Positions 26,224-36,019 are shown, counted from the stretch's first letter. The stretch: DNA of 64,000 nucleotides from Ktedonobacter robiniae (GCF_016587375.1 NZ_BNJG01000002.1:2418001-2482000); one strand, 5' to 3'. Notes: a model not told the origin generated them from the letters alone. Program-made: numbers and translations.

Positions 26224-26276
26224 AGCGGGCGGCATACCCAATGGATATGCCGCCCGCTACTTGCGTACGCGACTAC
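26224..26276. repeat. REP-like palindrome, copy d
   Basis: A stem AGCGGGCGGCATA/TATGCCGCCCGCT (about 26224-26258) is joined to a CTACTTGCGTACGCGACTAC copy of the family core (26257-26276). It lies between the DUF2795 gene and the convergent oxidoreductase, next to a separate terminator hairpin. Confidence 0.65.
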
Positions 26277-26289
26277 TGCTTGGCTCGCG

Positions 26290-26358
26290 GGTAAAATTTG
26301 TGGCGATGACCAGCAGGACGGCTTTGCCGTCCTGCTGGTCATCGCCACAAATTTTACC
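26290..26358. terminator. Bidirectional terminator with 32-bp perfect arms
   Basis: Arms at 26290-26321 and 26327-26358, five-base loop CTTTG. Each arm begins or ends with AAAATTT/AAATTTT, giving a T tract in both directions. It stands between converging genes and stops 8 bp before the oxidoreductase stop codon. Confidence 0.88.
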
Positions 26359-26366
26359 CCTATTTA

Positions 26367-28772
26367 TTATTCGCGGATGCCGCGGGAGGGTAGGGGGCGA
26401 ACTAGCGGGCTCATGACGGGCAGACTCTTCTTGCTGCGAGGGAGGCGCTGGCGAACCAGGTAGTCGGGGGCCTGGGCCAGGTCGTGCTTCTCCAGAGTCA
26501 CGTCCTCACCGAAGCGGTTGAAGAACGAGAGCTCGAAGTTGGGGGTTTCACCCAGCGCACCGTGAGGGCAGACCTCGACGCAGTCACCGCAGAAGATACA
26601 GCGGTCCAGCGCGAAGGCATAGCGCGTCAGGTGACGCTCGGCCATCATCAGTGAGCCGGTCGGGCAGACCTGGACACAGGCACCACAGGAGACACAGTCG
26701 GTGTCATGCAGACTGACATTAAACGGTGTCGAGACGATAGTATCAAAGCCCTTACCAAACATGCCATAGCAGTCGGGGCCGATGACGTCATGGCAGACGC
26801 GGACACACTGCGTACAGTTGATGCACTTGTTGGGATCACGCAGGATGAAGCTGTGCGAGAGATCAGTCTCGTAGTCATGGTAGTCGCTCGGCTCGCCGTC
26901 GTGGAAACGGTTATCGGCCAGGCCATACTCGATACTGTAGCGCTGAAGGTCGCACTGCCCAGCTGCTGGGCAGGCACACTGGAGACAGCGAGCAGCCTCA
27001 CGTTGGGCCTGCTCTTGCAGGTAGCCAATCTCGATGATGCTAAAATTGTGTTTGCGCTCCTCATAGGGGCGCATCGGCATCTTGACCTTAGGCTTGACTG
27101 GCTTATAGGGCACGATGTCGAAGAGATCGGGCTTGCGCTCCTCCAACTCCAGGCGGCGAGCGACCTCGTCCATGTCCTCACCCATCAGGAAGGCATGGAT
27201 TGAGCGCGCGCCTAACTTTCCCTGCGCCACGCATTGAATAATTGTGCTTGCTCCAAGCTGACAGTCGCCGCCTGCGAAGACGCCATGGTGGTCGGTCATA
27301 AAGTTAAAGGGATTGGTCTGGATGGTCTTCCACTTCGTCCATTGCACCCCAGCCTGCTCATTGAGCACGGAGGTATCGACCTTCTGGCCGATGGCTGGAA
27401 TGAGCGTATCACAGGGTATTGTGAACTCGGAGGCGGGAATGGGGACGGGGCGGCGGCGACCGCTGGCATCCGGCTCGCCAGGCCTTGTGCGCGCATACTC
27501 GACTCCAACGACTCGCCCATTTTCCGTAAGCACGCGTTGCTGAGCCGCGCCGACCAGGAGGTGCGTTCCCTCAGCCTCGCCGTCCTCGATCTCTTCAAGC
27601 GTCGCCGTCATATCCTTGCGTGTACGGTAATAGGTCGTATGGACTCTAGCGCCCAAGCGCAGGGCGGTACGTGTGCAGTCAAAGGTCGTGAAGCCTCCAC
27701 CGATGACAACGACCTCGTTTCCCTCTTTGACGGGTGTGGCCTTGCCCTCGACCTTGTCATAGAGGAACTTGATGGCGTTGACCACGCCATGGGCGTCCTC
27801 GCCGGGGATGCGCATCTGATTGCTAGTCCAGCAGCCGATGGCGAGATAGACGGCGTCGAAACCCTGTGCTAAGAGATCATCAACGGTAAAATCTCTGCCC
27901 AGCTCGATATTGGCTTGCAGGTCTACTCCCAGATCAAAGACATGTTGTAGCTCGCGGTCCATCATATCCTTCTGCAAGCGATACTCTGGAATGCCATAGC
28001 GCAGCATCCCGCCCGGTTGGGACTGCTTATCAAAGACCTTGACGTAGTGTCCGCGTAGCGCCAGGTAGTAGGCACAGGAGAGGCCCGCCGGGCCCGCGCC
28101 CACGATGGCGACGCGTTTGCCCGTGGTGGGATCTTTCTCGTATGGTATGGGAGGATCAAGCAGACAGGTCTCGGCGGCGTGACCATGCATGCGGCAGATG
28201 GCGATCTCCTCATCGACGAGCTTACGGCGGCAGCCGTCCTGGCAGGGAGCCGGACAGGTCAGGCCCAGGATATAGGGGAAGGGCAAGACCTCTTTTACCA
28301 GGCGTGCGGCCTCCTTCATTGAACCCTGCGCGATCAACTCCAGGTAGCCAGGGATATCGATATGCGTGGGACACTCGACCTGGCAGGGAGGCTGGCAATA
28401 GGCGTTATGGTCTGAGAGCATCATCTCCAGGTTGGTGCGGCGGATATGGAAGAGCTCATCCGAGTTTGTTGTCACCACCATACCGGGTTGAGCTGGCGTA
28501 TTGCACGAAGGGAGCGGCAGCTGTTGGCCCTCGATATGCACCAGGCACATACGGCAGGCCGAGGTCGGCTCCAACTTCTCATCATTACAGAGATTGGGGA
28601 TGTCTTGAATGCCATTATCAATGGCCACGCTCAGGATGGTCTGGCCCTCATAGGCCTGCATTACTCGTCCATCGATGGTCAAGGTAAAGGAGGGCTGCCC
28701 ATGCTCATCGCGTGTAGCCGGCCTGGCTGGAAGTGTAGTGGTGTCAAGTTGATAGGTAACGAGACGCGACAT
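26367..28772 (-). CDS. Multi-domain Fe-S/FAD oxidoreductase (NuoG-like + GltD-like + ferredoxin)
   Basis: 801 residues from the ATG at 28772 (MSRLVTYQLD), with AAGGAA eight bases before it. Modules in order: a 2Fe-2S ferredoxin like NuoG (C62, C73, C76, C89 in LCNDEKLEPTSACRMC and LPSCNTP); a cysteine-rich link YCQPPCQVECPTHIDIPG; a GltD-like FAD/NAD(P) reductase with RVAIVGAGPAGLSCAYYLAL and VVVIGGGFTTFDCTRTAL; and a C-terminal ferredoxin part with CINCTQCVRVCH, CVSCGACVQVCP and CIFCGDCVEVCP. It probably moves electrons between NAD(P)H, ferredoxin and a partner dehydrogenase. No partner gene is adjacent; the formate dehydrogenase at 43-47.6 kb is a speculative candidate. Confidence 0.88.
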   Translation of the reverse strand: MSRLVTYQLDTTTLPARPATRDEHGQPSFTLTIDGRVMQAYEGQTILSVAIDNGIQDIPNLCNDEKLEPTSACRMCLVHIEGQQLPLPSCNTPAQPGMVVTTNSDELFHIRRTNLEMMLSDHNAYCQPPCQVECPTHIDIPGYLELIAQGSMKEAARLVKEVLPFPYILGLTCPAPCQDGCRRKLVDEEIAICRMHGHAAETCLLDPPIPYEKDPTTGKRVAIVGAGPAGLSCAYYLALRGHYVKVFDKQSQPGGMLRYGIPEYRLQKDMMDRELQHVFDLGVDLQANIELGRDFTVDDLLAQGFDAVYLAIGCWTSNQMRIPGEDAHGVVNAIKFLYDKVEGKATPVKEGNEVVVIGGGFTTFDCTRTALRLGARVHTTYYRTRKDMTATLEEIEDGEAEGTHLLVGAAQQRVLTENGRVVGVEYARTRPGEPDASGRRRPVPIPASEFTIPCDTLIPAIGQKVDTSVLNEQAGVQWTKWKTIQTNPFNFMTDHHGVFAGGDCQLGASTIIQCVAQGKLGARSIHAFLMGEDMDEVARRLELEERKPDLFDIVPYKPVKPKVKMPMRPYEERKHNFSIIEIGYLQEQAQREAARCLQCACPAAGQCDLQRYSIEYGLADNRFHDGEPSDYHDYETDLSHSFILRDPNKCINCTQCVRVCHDVIGPDCYGMFGKGFDTIVSTPFNVSLHDTDCVSCGACVQVCPTGSLMMAERHLTRYAFALDRCIFCGDCVEVCPHGALGETPNFELSFFNRFGEDVTLEKHDLAQAPDYLVRQRLPRSKKSLPVMSPLVRPLPSRGIRE

Positions 28773-28960
28773 AGATCTTTTCCTTGCAACTGTCTTGCTA
28801 TTTTTAGTTCTCTTCTTAGAATAGGCTCCCATCAGGCGCAAAACAATCACAAGATATATCAGTTTACCTATCAGTTTCTGTTCGTATTAGCACTTTGCAT
28901 TTCGTGCACCTATTACCTGGATAAGTCACTATGTTCTCAGCGTCTGCGACGCTTCACAAG

Positions 28961-29017
28961 GGATAAGGGTGTGGTGGCAGGGCTGGCGCAGCCAGCCCTG
29001 CCACCACACCCTTATCC
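28961..29017. repeat. Long perfect hairpin between oxidoreductase and NB-ARC gene
   Basis: Perfect 27-bp arms (28961-28987 and 28991-29017) with a 3-base loop. It lies after the NB-ARC/TPR gene end and upstream of the oxidoreductase start on the minus strand, so it is probably the terminator of the former; its arms are GC-rich and it lacks a clear T tract. Confidence 0.7.
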
Positions 29018-29030
29018 CGCAGAACCTCAT

Positions 29031-29054
29031 AGAGTCCATGCTTGCATGGACTCT
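29031..29054 (-). terminator. Small hairpin at the stop of the NB-ARC/TPR gene
   Basis: AGAGTCCATG, four-base loop CTTG, CATGGACTCT. The right arm overlaps the stop codon of the minus-strand gene. Confidence 0.5.
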
Positions 29055-31844
29055 ACAATTTGGCTAGCAAGGCGCGACTGGCGCAAACTTCTGGATGATC
29101 GGCGCCCCACACGCGTTCACGGATGGCGAGGGCACGTTGAGACAGGGGAAGCGCCAGCTCGCGCTCTCCTTGCTCTTGATAGAGCATGGCCAGACTATGC
29201 AGCGTGCTGGCGAGCGCCGGGTGGTCGTTGCTTAGCGCCTGTTCCTGGATAAGCAGGGCACGTTTGAGGAGCTCTTCTGCCTGGGCAAAATTTTGCTGTA
29301 AGCCATAGATCATGCCAAGCGTGGCCAGGCCCTCAGCGAATTGGGGATGGGTGTCACTGAAGATCTCAAGGAAGACCTGGTTGGATTGCTGGAGTGTCTC
29401 CAGGGCCTGGGTATATTTTCCCTGGAGTCCATAGACGAGACCCAGCGTATTCAAGCAGGTGCCAACCTCTGGATGATGGGCGCCGAGGCTGCTGGCGAAT
29501 ATCGTGCAGGCCCGGCGCAGAAATGCTTCTGCCTGAGACAGGTCACCCTGTAAGCGGTAGACAAGGCCGAGGGTGCGCAAACTCTCAGCGGTCTCAGAAT
29601 GTGTATGCCCGACTATTTGCTGACATATGGCGAGGGCCTGCTTGAGGAGGGCTATGGCCCGATCATACTGCCCCTGGAGTCCATAGAGCAGGCCCAGGCC
29701 GCGCAGGGAGGGGATAGTCGAGTAGCGCGTGGTCTCGTCGTTGCTATCAAGCTGGAGAATGGTTTGCTGATAGAGATCCTCTGCTTGCTGATAGTGTCCC
29801 AGTAGCTTGTAGATGGTCGCGAGGCTGCTTACGCTCTCGATGCTATGCGGATGGGTAGGCCCAAGTGTCTGCTGGCTTAGCTCAACCGCGTGCAAGAGAA
29901 GGGTTTCGGCCCGTTGATACTGCCCTTGCTCATACGCCAGGTTGGCGAAGAGCTTGATAAGCGGAACAAGGTGTGGATGGCCTGGTCCAAGTTCAAGCTG
30001 GCGTAGTGTGAGGGCGCGCTGGAGCAGGTGCTGGGCCTGGAGAAGCTGGCCCTGCTGGAGCGCGAGGCGCCCGCTATTTTCCAGGGCCTCGCTTAACTTC
30101 GGGTCTTCCGCTGACAGCGTGCCCTCAAGCAGCTCCAGGCTCCTGGCATAGGCCTGCTCTGCCTGCTGATAAGCGCCCCTGGCCTCATAGACGAGTCCCA
30201 GGCAATTATACAAATTAGCCTCCAGATTAGCCTCATCCTGACGCCGAGTCGATGCCCGGGGAGACTGACGAAGCAGCTCCAATGCCCTATGAAGAAAGCT
30301 CTCGGCCTGGCTATATTGTCCACGCAAGGTGAGATAGCGAGCCACCTTATAAAGGAGAGAGGTCGCTTCCGGAGGCACTGAGTGTGTCTGTTTCAGGGAT
30401 TCCAGACTCTGCAAGACCTGGGGGAGTAGTTGTTCATTCAAGCGTAGGGCCTCCATGCTCAATTCCTCGGTGAAGACTCGGTTCAGGCCTCGCAGGATAC
30501 GTGCTAACCAGGTATCCTGCTGCTCCTGGGATAGAGCATCGCGCAGGATGGCCTGAACGAGGCTATGGACTACCAGGCTGTGCGTTGTGGCCTGGCGATA
30601 GAGAAGCGACAGAGCACGCAGGCGGGCAATGGCGTCATCTAGAGCCAGGGGATCGCTCAATACCGGAGCCAGTTGTATTCCCAATTCAGGGGAGAGTAAG
30701 CTCAACAGCTCTTCTGTAATGTCCTCGCGTTGCAAGAAGGCGCAGCAGTACAGTAACTCGGCGGCAGGCTGCTGCTCCTGTTCCAGGCGCTCGATGCAAA
30801 GGGAGATAGTGCCAGCGATGGAGAGCGGGTGCTCCATAGGATTGCTGCCACGCCGGGCGAGCAGGTCTTTACGGTGGCGCTGATAGCGTACCAGGTAATC
30901 GGCCAGGCTGCATCCCGTCTCCTCTATATAGGCGCCTGCCTGGTCGAGGGCCAGAGGGAGGCCACCGAGGAGCTTGCCGATGGCGCGTGCCTCATGCACA
31001 TCCTGCTCCTTAATAGTGTGCAAGGATGCAGACACAGCGAGATACTTTGCGCGGCGCAGGAGCAGGAGCGCGCTCTCCTCATCACTCATCTGCTTAAGGT
31101 CAATGTGCTGTGCCAGGGGGCCAGTTGCCTGGGCACGCGTGGTAAGCAGGATGTGACCATTAAAGAGAGAAGGCAGGAGGGGTTCGATGACCGCGACCTG
31201 TTCAACGTTATCCAGGATAAGTAGCCAGCTCTCATGCGTTTCAAGCCATATACGTACCAGTTCCAGAGTCGCCTCGGGAGCTTGTTCCTCAAGTATGGTA
31301 GTGGTACCGAAACGACGAGCGAGGCCCTGGCAGTTCCAGGCCAGCATCTCTGTAGTCTCGGCGGGGAGCCAGAGAATGGATTGGTAGGCGCTATAGAAGC
31401 GGTAGGCATATTCGAGGGCTGTCTGTGTTTTACCAATGCCGCCCAGGCCACACAGGGCGTATATCTGCGTGGGGATGCCTGCAAGCGGGTATGTAAGCGC
31501 TCCAGAAGAGCTTCGCGACCCGTAAAGAAGGGATTGCGCCGGTAGGGGAGATATTTGAGTTGTTGGGGAAGCTGCGGGTGATCGATAGGTGACCCTGGCT
31601 CAGAGGACGTGCCCTGTTCTGCTTGCTCGTCAGGAAAGAGGCCGAGCTCAGTTGCACTTTTGTCAAAGAGAGAGCAGAGCTTCAGACGGAAATAGGGGCT
31701 GGGGACCGTGACCCCACGCTCCCAGCGGTTGATCGTGATCACAGAGACACCAATGCGATCCGCCAGTTCTTGCTGAGACCAGTGCTTACGCAAGCGTTCA
31801 GCCCTGAGTCTTTGATTGGCGCCAGCAGGAGTGAGTTTCTTCAT
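29053..31844 (-). pseudogene. Cro-HTH/NB-ARC/TPR regulator, split by a frameshift
   Basis: Two frames make one gene of about 930 residues. Frame 1 (31844 to about 31480, ATG MKKLTPAGANQRLRAERL) has a Cro/C1 HTH: HWSQQELADRIGVSVITINR. Frame 2 (about 31485 to 29053) starts with IPTQIYALCGLGGIGKTQTA, an NB-ARC P-loop, then LLILDNVEQ (Walker B), LLTTRAQ (sensor), GGLPLALDQAGAYIE, and from about residue 400 a series of TPR units such as LTLRQLELGPGHPHL. The frames join within CAGGCATCC near 31471-31490 if one base is missing. STAND-type proteins like this sense a ligand and switch as ATP-driven oligomers. A sequencing error would make the gene intact. Its stop overlaps a small hairpin. Confidence 0.8.
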
Positions 31845-31861
31845 CAGGCCCGATCTTTCCA

Positions 31862-31897
31862 GAGGCCCGCTACTGGCGTACGCCAGTAGCGGGCCTC
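31862..31897. repeat. REP-like palindrome, copy e (perfect 36-bp palindrome)
   Basis: Perfect uninterrupted palindrome with centre GTAC; the left half reads GAGGCCCGCTACTGGCGT. It carries the CTACTGGCGTACGC core and starts 17 bp upstream of the NB-ARC regulator start codon, so it would lie in its leader. Confidence 0.85.
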
Positions 31898-32149
31898 CAC
31901 GGCACAAGAAATGTCTTCTGTGGCTATGGTATCTGCTTTTACCGCTTTTGGCAAGCCTCTGTCTTCTTCCTGGCTCTACCAGATAGGGAAAGGCCAGGAG
32001 CCAAACTTGGTGCGAAAAATGGTATGCCCATCAAGATGTTGAGCATATTTTTACGAGTTCTCTTGAGGTCTATACGCCCTGTTGATCTGCATAAGCCGAT
32101 ACTATAAGTAACTTAAGAACGCTTACTGGAGAGGTTTTTCAACATCACT
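31898..32149. other. Intergenic stretch without gene
   Basis: Between the REP copy e and the small frame at 32150. I see no convincing coding frame, hairpin or promoter; the sequence is AT-richer than its surroundings near 32030-32110 and probably holds the promoters of the NB-ARC gene (leftward) and of the small frame (rightward). Confidence 0.4.
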
Positions 32150-32470
32150 ATGGCATGTCTGATATTGCTTACCAGGCTCTTCGAGCTATTAGCAATGATT
32201 GTACTCCCTCTATTGATTCCATATACTTCTGGTGTAATGGCGTCGGATACGCATCATGATCGAGCGTTTGGCTGGGTGTTGGCTGTTCTTCTGGTATGCT
32301 GCTTACTGTTTTGTAGTGAACGAGTAGAACAGCGTAACCCTACAATGCTAGCATGGCCCTTACCACATTCCACTATTACCAGGCCTGATAATAACCCGGC
32401 AGCAAAAGAAGTGCGTTTGATGCTTTGGAATGGAAGAAGATGTGTTTCGTTACCAACAGCGTTGGGATAA
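32150..32470 (+). CDS. Hypothetical small membrane protein
   Basis: 106 residues with two hydrophobic stretches near the N-terminus (LFELLAMIVLPLLIPYTSG and GWVLAVLLVCCLLFC), followed by a hydrophilic tail. GGAGAGG lies 13 bases before the ATG. The stop is immediately followed by a 20-bp hairpin, which supports a real transcript. No homologue is recognised; it may also be chance. Confidence 0.4.
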   Translation: MACLILLTRLFELLAMIVLPLLIPYTSGVMASDTHHDRAFGWVLAVLLVCCLLFCSERVEQRNPTMLAWPLPHSTITRPDNNPAAKEVRLMLWNGRRCVSLPTALG

Positions 32471-32471
32471 T

Positions 32472-32517
32472 AGATATAGAAGCGGTTTGCGCATGTACGC
32501 AAACTGCTTCTATATCT
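32472..32517. terminator. Terminator hairpin between convergent genes
   Basis: 20-bp arms with one G-T pair (32472-32491, 32498-32517). It sits between the small frame at 32150 and the stop of the aidB-like gene. Confidence 0.75.
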
Positions 32518-32527
32518 ATGTATTTCA

Positions 32528-34186
32528 TTAAGAGGGAAGGGAGCGGGCCAGGATGGCCTGGGCGTCGATGCCAGGAGGGAGGGTGCCGAAGGCATGACCC
32601 CAGGTGCCACCCAGGCGCGTGGCACAGAAGGCGTCGGCCAGCGGTGCGGGTGCGTGCTGGACCAGGAGCGCACCCTGGAGTATCAGGGCCATGCGCTCGA
32701 CGAGGAAGCGGGCACGCCACTCAATGTTATCCAGGTGCGAAAGCTCTTGTTGCAGGGCCTGGACCGCATCAGAGAGGTATTTGTTCGCGGTGCGGGCGGG
32801 CGCGACCTCAGTAAAGAAGCTCTCCAGAACCTGTGGCTGTTTGGCGAGGGCACGCAGGACATCGAGGCAGTTGACGTTGCCAGAGCCCTCCCAGATGGAG
32901 TTAAGCGGCATCTCACGATAGAGGCGTGGCATGATACTCTCTTCAACGTAGCCGTTTCCACCCAGGCACTCGAGCGCTTCGGCCACGCACGTGGGGCCGC
33001 GTTTCGTTACCCAGTATTTGCCGAGCGCCGTCCCCAGGCGCTTGATATGCTCCTCATGTGTGCTAGTGGGAGCCTGTTCGCAGGCGCGAGCGAGGCGGAG
33101 GGCCAGGGTAATTGCTGCTTCGACTTCAAGCGAGAGGTCCGCGAGCACATTGCGCATCAGGGGTTGGTCGAGCAGAGGCCGGCCGAAGGCCTGGCGGTGA
33201 CGCGTATGATGCAGGGCCTGGGTCAGGGCCTGGCGCATCATGGCCGTGCTGCCCAGGATACAATCCAGGCGTGTGTAATTCACCATCTCAATGATAGTGC
33301 GCACGCCCTGGCCCTCTTTGCCGACCAGGAAGGCCACGGTCTGCTGAAACTCGACCTCGCTGGAGGCGTTGGAGCGATTGCCAAGCTTATCTTTCAAGCG
33401 CTGAATAAAGAAGGGGTTGCGTGTGCCATCGGGGAGGACGCGTGGCAGCAGGAAGCAGGAGAGCCCGCCGGGGGCCTGGGCCAGGACGAGAAAGACATCG
33501 CACATAGGGGCGGAGCAGAACCATTTATGACCAGTGAGCAGATAGGTGCCCGCGCCCAAGTCACCAGCAGGAACGGCGCGAGTCGTATTGGCGCGTACGT
33601 CGGAGCCACCCTGTTTCTCGGTCATACCCATGCCGCAGAGGAGTCCGCGCTTCTCGGCTGCGGGGCGCAGGCCGAAGTCGTATTCGAGCGAGAAGAGGCC
33701 GGGAAGCCAGGTCTCGGCTAGCTCTGACTGGTGGCGCAGGACCGGAATGGCGGCATGCGTCATCGAGATCGGGCAGCCGTGACCCGCCTCCACCTGAGTA
33801 AAGAGATAGAAGCCTGCCGCGCGTGCGACCTGTGCACCGGGACGCTCCTCGCGCCATGAGAGCGCGTGTGTTCCCCAATTCACCGCCGCTCCCATAAGCT
33901 GATGCCAGGCCGGGTGAAAGCTTACTTCATCGATGCGATGGCCATAGCGGTCGTGTGTGTGAAGCTCGGGTGGATAGGTATTAGCCTCAAAGCCCTGAGT
34001 GATAACTTCGCTGCTGCCCAGGTAGCGCCCCAACTCGCTTAGGCGCTCTTCAGCCCAGCCAGCGCCTTCGCGTTGTATTCCAGCGATGAGCGCGCTATCG
34101 AGAGTAAAGGGGTTGTATTGAACAAGAGGTGGTGGCTGATTGGCAACAGTATGTGTCGAAATAGCCGGATGAGCGAATACGTCCAT
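32528..34186 (-). CDS. aidB: AidB-like acyl-CoA dehydrogenase
   Basis: 552 residues, the size of E. coli AidB (about 540). Family signatures: GMGMTEKQGGSDVRANTT (FAD-binding part of the dehydrogenase fold), LTGHKWFCSAPMCDVFLVLA, YTRLDCILGSTAMMRQAL, ALECLGGNGYVEESIMPRLY and MPLNSIWEGSGNVNCLDVLR. AidB is a flavoprotein induced by alkylation damage, with a C-terminal DNA-binding region. Start ATG with AAAGGAGCAT upstream. The N-terminal 20 residues are less conserved. The gene begins 22 bp after the hairpin at 34209-34256 and is therefore probably its own transcription unit. Confidence 0.93.
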   Translation of the reverse strand: MDVFAHPAISTHTVANQPPPLVQYNPFTLDSALIAGIQREGAGWAEERLSELGRYLGSSEVITQGFEANTYPPELHTHDRYGHRIDEVSFHPAWHQLMGAAVNWGTHALSWREERPGAQVARAAGFYLFTQVEAGHGCPISMTHAAIPVLRHQSELAETWLPGLFSLEYDFGLRPAAEKRGLLCGMGMTEKQGGSDVRANTTRAVPAGDLGAGTYLLTGHKWFCSAPMCDVFLVLAQAPGGLSCFLLPRVLPDGTRNPFFIQRLKDKLGNRSNASSEVEFQQTVAFLVGKEGQGVRTIIEMVNYTRLDCILGSTAMMRQALTQALHHTRHRQAFGRPLLDQPLMRNVLADLSLEVEAAITLALRLARACEQAPTSTHEEHIKRLGTALGKYWVTKRGPTCVAEALECLGGNGYVEESIMPRLYREMPLNSIWEGSGNVNCLDVLRALAKQPQVLESFFTEVAPARTANKYLSDAVQALQQELSHLDNIEWRARFLVERMALILQGALLVQHAPAPLADAFCATRLGGTWGHAFGTLPPGIDAQAILARSLPS

Positions 34187-34208
34187 GAAATGCTCCTTTG
34201 CAGTAAAC

Positions 34209-34256
34209 GTCTATGATGAATGTGTGGGCATGCGCGCCCACACATTCATCATAGAC
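34209..34256 (-). terminator. Terminator after protease-inhibitor operon
   Basis: Perfect 21-bp arms (34209-34229, 34236-34256), six-base loop, located 5 bp after the stop of the inhibitor gene read on the minus strand. Confidence 0.78.
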
Positions 34257-34261
34257 ATATT

Positions 34262-34576
34262 TTACTCTTTTTTGACGCGCAGGCGATCTTTGACAAACGA
34301 GAGGAGGGCTTTTATTTGCGGGTCCTGCACGGGATCGCAGACCTGCAAACTATAGTGATTGGCTCCATCATCGACTGTAAGCATATAGTGCATCTGGTCG
34401 GCCCCGCGGCACGTGTGCTTCGATGGTCGGGAGTGATCGAAGACGCGCACTTTGTCAAGCAAGCGTTGTAGCTCCTTAACCTCCTGAGGGGAGAGAGACG
34501 TACTATCCAGAACATGGGACTTTGTCATGCCTGGGAAGTATGCCAGGCCGCCTTCAGTCCGCAGCGTCACTTTCAT
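34262..34576 (-). CDS. Emfourin-type protealysin inhibitor
   Basis: 104 residues from the ATG at 34576 (MKVTLRTEGGLAYFPG), with GGAGGAG directly in front; the open frame extends upstream inside the protease gene without a ribosome site. Pattern: an N-terminal strand with E-G-G-L-A, a helix SPQEVKELQRLLDKVRVF, a central strand MHYMLTVDDGANHYSLQVCD, and a final helix QIKALLSFVKDRL. This is the layout of emfourin, the small inhibitor that pairs with protealysin-like M4 peptidases. Its start overlaps the protease stop by 23 bp, so the two are translationally coupled. It should hold the protease inactive in the cytoplasm. Confidence 0.82.
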   Translation of the reverse strand: MKVTLRTEGGLAYFPGMTKSHVLDSTSLSPQEVKELQRLLDKVRVFDHSRPSKHTCRGADQMHYMLTVDDGANHYSLQVCDPVQDPQIKALLSFVKDRLRVKKE

Positions 34577-35822
34577 CTGGCTCCTCCGATAAATTTTGAG
34601 GTAAATTCTCAGGAGTATTCTGGGGAAACTGCCAGGGAGCATTGTCTTCAGAGTCATCTGGAATGGGCCAGTTTGAACTGCCTGTATTACCAGGCGTCGT
34701 AATCACTATTCCAGTTGTGGCATCTGTGCCATCTGTGGGGATGGTGCCAATGCTGGTTTTCAATACCTTGACAGTCTCCCAGGCTTTCTGAACCGCCTGT
34801 TGTTCCTGGCTGTTGGCTCCATAGAGTGCGGACGCGTGCTTGACGGTCAGTGTCGCGAAGTCACTAAAGTTGGCGGACGACTTTAAGGCGCGATCACACA
34901 ATGTTGTATACCAGATGCGCCCCGTTTTCTCCCAGGCGCGACCACCTATCGCGATAGCAGCCAGGTAAAAGGCATGATTCGGAATTCCCGAATTCACATG
35001 TACACCACCATTATCGTCGGTCATGTCAACATAACCATCCATGGTAGCAGGTTGGGGATCTTTCCCCAGAACGGGATCATCGTAGGCGGTACCAGGAGCT
35101 TTCATGGAGCGTAGCGCCTCTCCCTGAACCTTGTCTGTAAACAGGCCTTTACCAATCAACCAGTCGGCCTGATCGGCGCTCTGGTTGAGTGAAAACTGTT
35201 TGACCAGGGAGCCAAAGACATCCGAGATGGATTCATTGAGCGCGCCCGGCTGGTCATTATAGTCGAGATTGGCTTCGCTACCTGTAACCCCGTGTGTTAG
35301 CTCATGCCCAATGACTTCAAGGGCAATGGTAAAGCGATTGAATGTGTCGCTATCGCCGTCTCCAAAGACCATTTGTCCGCCATCCCAGAAGGCATTGTTA
35401 TAGCTGACATCATAGTGAATGGAGGCATCCAGGTGTAAGCCTTTGTTGTCGATGGAGTTACGGCTATAGACCTGTTGATAGAATTTATAGGTCCATCCTA
35501 AGCCATCGTAAGCTTCATTTCCCGCTTTATCAGTGATAGGAGTCTGTCCCTCATGGCGAATCAAGCTGCCGGGGAGATCGGTTGCCTGTTGGGCGTCATA
35601 GATGGAGCGCTCTGGTCCGACGGCCTTGGCGACGACGGTTTGCGGCAATTGTGCCTGTAGCAAGGGTATGGAACGAGAGCGGGCAGCACGTACATACTGA
35701 TCAAGTTCCAGTGATTTCAACGCGCGGTCGCGTTGTTGGAGCGTGCCACGTTCCGCAATGGAGGAGAGTATGTGCGGTGGAACAATTGTGTGTAGGATGC
35801 GAGGCGTGAACTGCTGTTGCAT
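34554..35822 (-). CDS. Protealysin-like M4 family metallopeptidase
   Basis: 422 residues. There is no signal peptide; a short precursor region carries the protealysin propeptide motif as PPHILSSIAERGT (about 15-27). Zinc site: HELTHGVTGSEANLDYND with HExxH, third ligand Glu in GALNESISDVFGSL, and VHVNSGIPNHAFYLAA with the catalytic His. The C-terminus after about 370 is a Pro/Asn/Glu-rich tail (DSEDNAPWQFPQNTPENLPQ), absent from the paralogue at 39418. Gene order protease-inhibitor with overlapping ends is the classical protealysin operon. Such enzymes cleave intracellular or host proteins. Start chosen at the first ATG, with AAAGGAGACACT before it. Confidence 0.92.
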   Translation of the reverse strand: MQQQFTPRILHTIVPPHILSSIAERGTLQQRDRALKSLELDQYVRAARSRSIPLLQAQLPQTVVAKAVGPERSIYDAQQATDLPGSLIRHEGQTPITDKAGNEAYDGLGWTYKFYQQVYSRNSIDNKGLHLDASIHYDVSYNNAFWDGGQMVFGDGDSDTFNRFTIALEVIGHELTHGVTGSEANLDYNDQPGALNESISDVFGSLVKQFSLNQSADQADWLIGKGLFTDKVQGEALRSMKAPGTAYDDPVLGKDPQPATMDGYVDMTDDNGGVHVNSGIPNHAFYLAAIAIGGRAWEKTGRIWYTTLCDRALKSSANFSDFATLTVKHASALYGANSQEQQAVQKAWETVKVLKTSIGTIPTDGTDATTGIVITTPGNTGSSNWPIPDDSEDNAPWQFPQNTPENLPQNLSEEPDESDAAD

Positions 35823-36019
35823 GAGAAGAGTGTCTCCTTTCGTCTCACAACATCTTCAACCAACCCTGGTCAACACTCTGTGTAGGATGCGCAGTTTTGT
35901 GTCAGTTACTTATACTCTAAAATATAGCACATAAAGCGGAAAATGTACAAAAAAACAACAATAGCAATCTTCTTTTGAGCGAATTTTCATCCTTGTTCTT
36001 CACACTGACTGGTTGCCCC

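Noticed and set aside
26706..27872. Plus-strand frames of 165 and 212 codons
   Set aside because: Antisense to the multi-domain oxidoreductase, whose cysteine motifs prove the minus strand is coding.
32594..33721. 375-codon plus-strand frame
   Set aside because: Antisense to aidB, which has complete family motifs; the plus-strand frame has none.
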